The notes under the pieces were generated by a model. That model did no database searches. It had not been told where the DNA came from and saw only the letters and a list, made by a program, of their open reading frames with translations. From an uncultured Spirochaetaceae bacterium (lineage in GTDB: Bacteria > Spirochaetota > Spirochaetia > Treponematales > Treponemataceae), in NCBI GenBank assembly GCA_902797925.1, contig CADBUT010000260.1, positions 1 through 6,063 of the forward strand: DNA of 6,063 nt. The letters run 5' to 3'. Below are positions 3,986 to 6,063 of the stretch, piece by piece (the stretch's first letter is position 1; each line of letters opens with the position of its first letter). The translations under genes and the position numbers were made by a program.

Positions 3986-6063
3986 ATGAAATTAAATACA
4001 AAATTTGTCATTCTTATCTCATCTTTTGTCATCGTTACGATGGGCGTTTCTTTTCAGATTTTTGCTTCGTTCAATCAGATAAGACAGCTGCAAAAATTTG
4101 AGCAGGAAACCTTGCAGATGAAACTATACATCGAAGAAATTTATGCTTTTCCACCGACTGTTCTTGCAATTAGAGTCAATCCCGAAACTTTGGTTTCAGA
4201 CTGGCAGGAATTGAGCAAAAAGGCTAACGATCAGATGGCAGTAATTTCATCTGAAAAATACAGATCGCTGCTCTCAAAAGAAGAGACCGAATACCTTGAT
4301 ACACTTCTGAAAGTCTGGACAGTAATCATTCCGCAGCTTAATAAAGTCGAAACTTCGCTGCAAGAATTTACAGACTTGTCCTTTTCTAAGGCAGAAGCGC
4401 TTTCAATGAAATCCAGCGGTGCTACAAGAACAACACTTGAACTCGATGATTCAGACAGCCGCAAAACAATCATGACTTATATGATAAACCGTGTTATTCA
4501 GGCGACAAGCATTTTAATGGATTCAAACGACACTTTTTCAAAAGTTTTGTCAAAACTGTCTTCAAGCCTGACGGAAAGAAATGAAACTTCTTTCAAGCGT
4601 TTCATGATTCAGAACCTGCTCATTCTTTGTGTCGTTTCAATTATAGTTTTCGCAATTGCACTGACAGTTACAAGACGTATAACAAGGCGCGTAAAGCTTC
4701 TCAAGAACGCTTCTACAAAGCTTGCACAGAAAGACTTTACCGTAGACATCAGCAGCATAACATCGGGCAAAGACGAAATTTCATCTCTTGCCGTAACTTT
4801 GTCTGACACAATCAAAGACTTGAGCTCATTTCTTGAAATTGTCAAAGATTCATCTTTGCAGAACGTTGACTTGGGCGAGAACATCAGTCTTGCAGCCCAT
4901 ACCACAGCAAGTGCTACACACGAAATCCGCTCTAATATTGAATCTCTCCGCAAGCAGTTTGACAACATTGAGGCAGCAGTTGAAACTTCAGTAGATTCAC
5001 TTTCGCGCATGTCTGCCGCCGTTATGGGGCTTTCTAAAGACAATCATCAGCAGTCACTTGCTATTCAGGAATCAGATAAAGCTTCATCAAAAATGGCTGC
5101 TTCAGTTGAAAAAATCAGAAGCATGGCAGAAGCAAACTGTTCTAGTGCAGAGGACATGCAGGAAGCTGTTACTTACGGCGACCAGAAAATCGAAGCTTCT
5201 AACACAATGATCCGGGAAGTAGCAAGCCAGATTAAGGGCGTTGCTGAAGTCGTAGACGTAATCAATTCAGTTGCAGAACAGACAAACATTCTCGCAATGA
5301 ATGCCGCAATTGAAAGTGCCCACGCAGGAGAAAGCGGCAAAGGCTTTGCGGTTGTTGCTGAAGAAATCCGTATTCTTGCAGAAAGCACAGGCGAAAACTC
5401 AAAGCGCATTTCTGACAGTCTCTTTACTATTATCAGCCGCATGAGCGAAGTTACAGACTATTCAGAAAGTGCTGCACAGGCATTTGCCGATATCAACGGA
5501 AAATCTACAACTATTCATAAGTCGTTGAACCAGATTCTCGACAACATCAGCGAAGTTGCAATTGAAGCTGAAAAAGTTGCGGCTTATTCACAGCGCATTT
5601 CTTCTGCTTCAGAGAAAATGAATATGGCTTATGACAATTTGGACTCACAGCGTGAGTCAGTTTCTTCTGAAATGGAAAAACTTGAAGATGTTGTTGCCCT
5701 TTCAAGAAACGGAATTGATGAAATCAAAATTGGTGCAGAAGACATTGTTGAGCGGATGCTTGAAGTTAATGAGTTGAGTTCTAAGAGCCGTACAAAGATG
5801 ACTTTGCTCAGCAACGACTTGAACCAGTTCAAAACAAAAGAAAGCGACTTTATCTCAAGTGCGGCACCGGAACTTAATCCGGTTGAAACAGAATCAAAGG
5901 CATTTTCTGACGAACTTCACGATGCTATTTTTGGCGGTGATGACACCGAAACAAAAGAAGACATTATTGCTGCAACAAAGCTGAGTCTTGAAGAAAGCCC
6001 GAATAATTTACAGCTTGAGTCAGACATTGCTAACTATAACGCTGAATATGAATTAAAAACTGA
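3986..6063 (+). CDS. methyl-accepting chemotaxis protein (3' end beyond window)
   Basis: This inner-membrane chemoreceptor should signal through CheW and CheA to the flagellar motor. The frame is open from ATG 3986 to the window edge (692 full codons; the final TGA in the text is out of frame). TM1 is at about residues 8-28 and TM2 at about 206-228. They bracket a sensor of about 175 residues that looks helical, possibly four-helix-bundle-like, with no recognisable ligand motif. A HAMP linker starts at about 229 (TRRITRRVKLL). The signalling hairpin tip is unmistakable: EQTNILAMNAAIESAHAGES (431-450), then GKGFAVVAEEIRILAEST. His446 replaces the Arg of the enteric ARAGE motif, a common variant outside enterics. 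Long Ser/Ala/Glu-rich coiled-coil arms flank the tip and include Glu-rich segments that may be methylated. The visible tail from about residue 630 is acidic and poorly conserved. It follows the lysS terminator and has its own promoter. The ligand is unknown. Confidence 0.93.
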   Translation, partial: MKLNTKFVILISSFVIVTMGVSFQIFASFNQIRQLQKFEQETLQMKLYIEEIYAFPPTVLAIRVNPETLVSDWQELSKKANDQMAVISSEKYRSLLSKEETEYLDTLLKVWTVIIPQLNKVETSLQEFTDLSFSKAEALSMKSSGATRTTLELDDSDSRKTIMTYMINRVIQATSILMDSNDTFSKVLSKLSSSLTERNETSFKRFMIQNLLILCVVSIIVFAIALTVTRRITRRVKLLKNASTKLAQKDFTVDISSITSGKDEISSLAVTLSDTIKDLSSFLEIVKDSSLQNVDLGENISLAAHTTASATHEIRSNIESLRKQFDNIEAAVETSVDSLSRMSAAVMGLSKDNHQQSLAIQESDKASSKMAASVEKIRSMAEANCSSAEDMQEAVTYGDQKIEASNTMIREVASQIKGVAEVVDVINSVAEQTNILAMNAAIESAHAGESGKGFAVVAEEIRILAESTGENSKRISDSLFTIISRMSEVTDYSESAAQAFADINGKSTTIHKSLNQILDNISEVAIEAEKVAAYSQRISSASEKMNMAYDNLDSQRESVSSEMEKLEDVVALSRNGIDEIKIGAEDIVERMLEVNELSSKSRTKMTLLSNDLNQFKTKESDFISSAAPELNPVETESKAFSDELHDAIFGGDDTETKEDIIAATKLSLEESPNNLQLESDIANYNAEYELKT

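Noticed and set aside
4231..5832. Minus-strand reading frames opposite the chemoreceptor gene
   Set aside because: Ser-rich antisense shadows of the Ser/Ala/Glu-rich receptor coding sequence.
6050..6063. Stop codon of the chemoreceptor gene at the final TGA
   Set aside because: Counting from ATG 3986, the last codons are GAA TTA AAA ACT and then GA, so the terminal TGA is out of frame and the gene is incomplete.

Overview
The window looks like a chromosomal segment from a spirochaete, most likely a Treponema. The reasons are a class I lysyl-tRNA synthetase (a family of archaea, spirochaetes and some alphaproteobacteria), a two-TM methyl-accepting chemotaxis protein with a treponeme-like signalling tip, a small AT-rich lipoprotein, and intergenic DNA full of palindromic repeats. 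The genus call is inference from family knowledge; no database was searched.

Layout. (1) 1-606: a nest of non-coding repeats. It holds a left-truncated MITE-like element (copy A), a compound hairpin, a 41-bp tandem array of six full units plus one partial unit, and further inverted repeats. (2) 607-1180: an AT-rich island (about a quarter G+C on sampled lines) with a possible 30-codon relic and a complete gene for a 148-residue unrecognised lipoprotein with its own promoter and Shine-Dalgarno. (3) 1181-1535: a second nest of palindromes ending in copy B of the MITE-like element, inverted relative to copy A and sharing 54 identical bases with it. (4) 1612-3810: lysS, a class I LysRS fused to a C-terminal EMAP-II/Trbp111-type tRNA-binding domain. 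A TATAAT box lies so close to the start codon that the mRNA may be essentially leaderless. (5) 3849-3881: a clear intrinsic terminator. (6) 3943 to the end: an extended -10 promoter and a chemoreceptor gene that runs off the right edge.

The three genes do not form an operon: each has its own candidate promoter and they have unrelated jobs (an unknown envelope lipoprotein, tRNA-Lys charging, chemosensing). The most interesting part is 1-1535. Two inverted copies of a structured repeat bracket the AT-rich lipoprotein gene, and their differences include compensatory changes that keep a long stem paired. This suggests a mobilised or invertible cassette, or at least a repeat family kept for its folded form. 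No transposase or recombinase is visible in the window.
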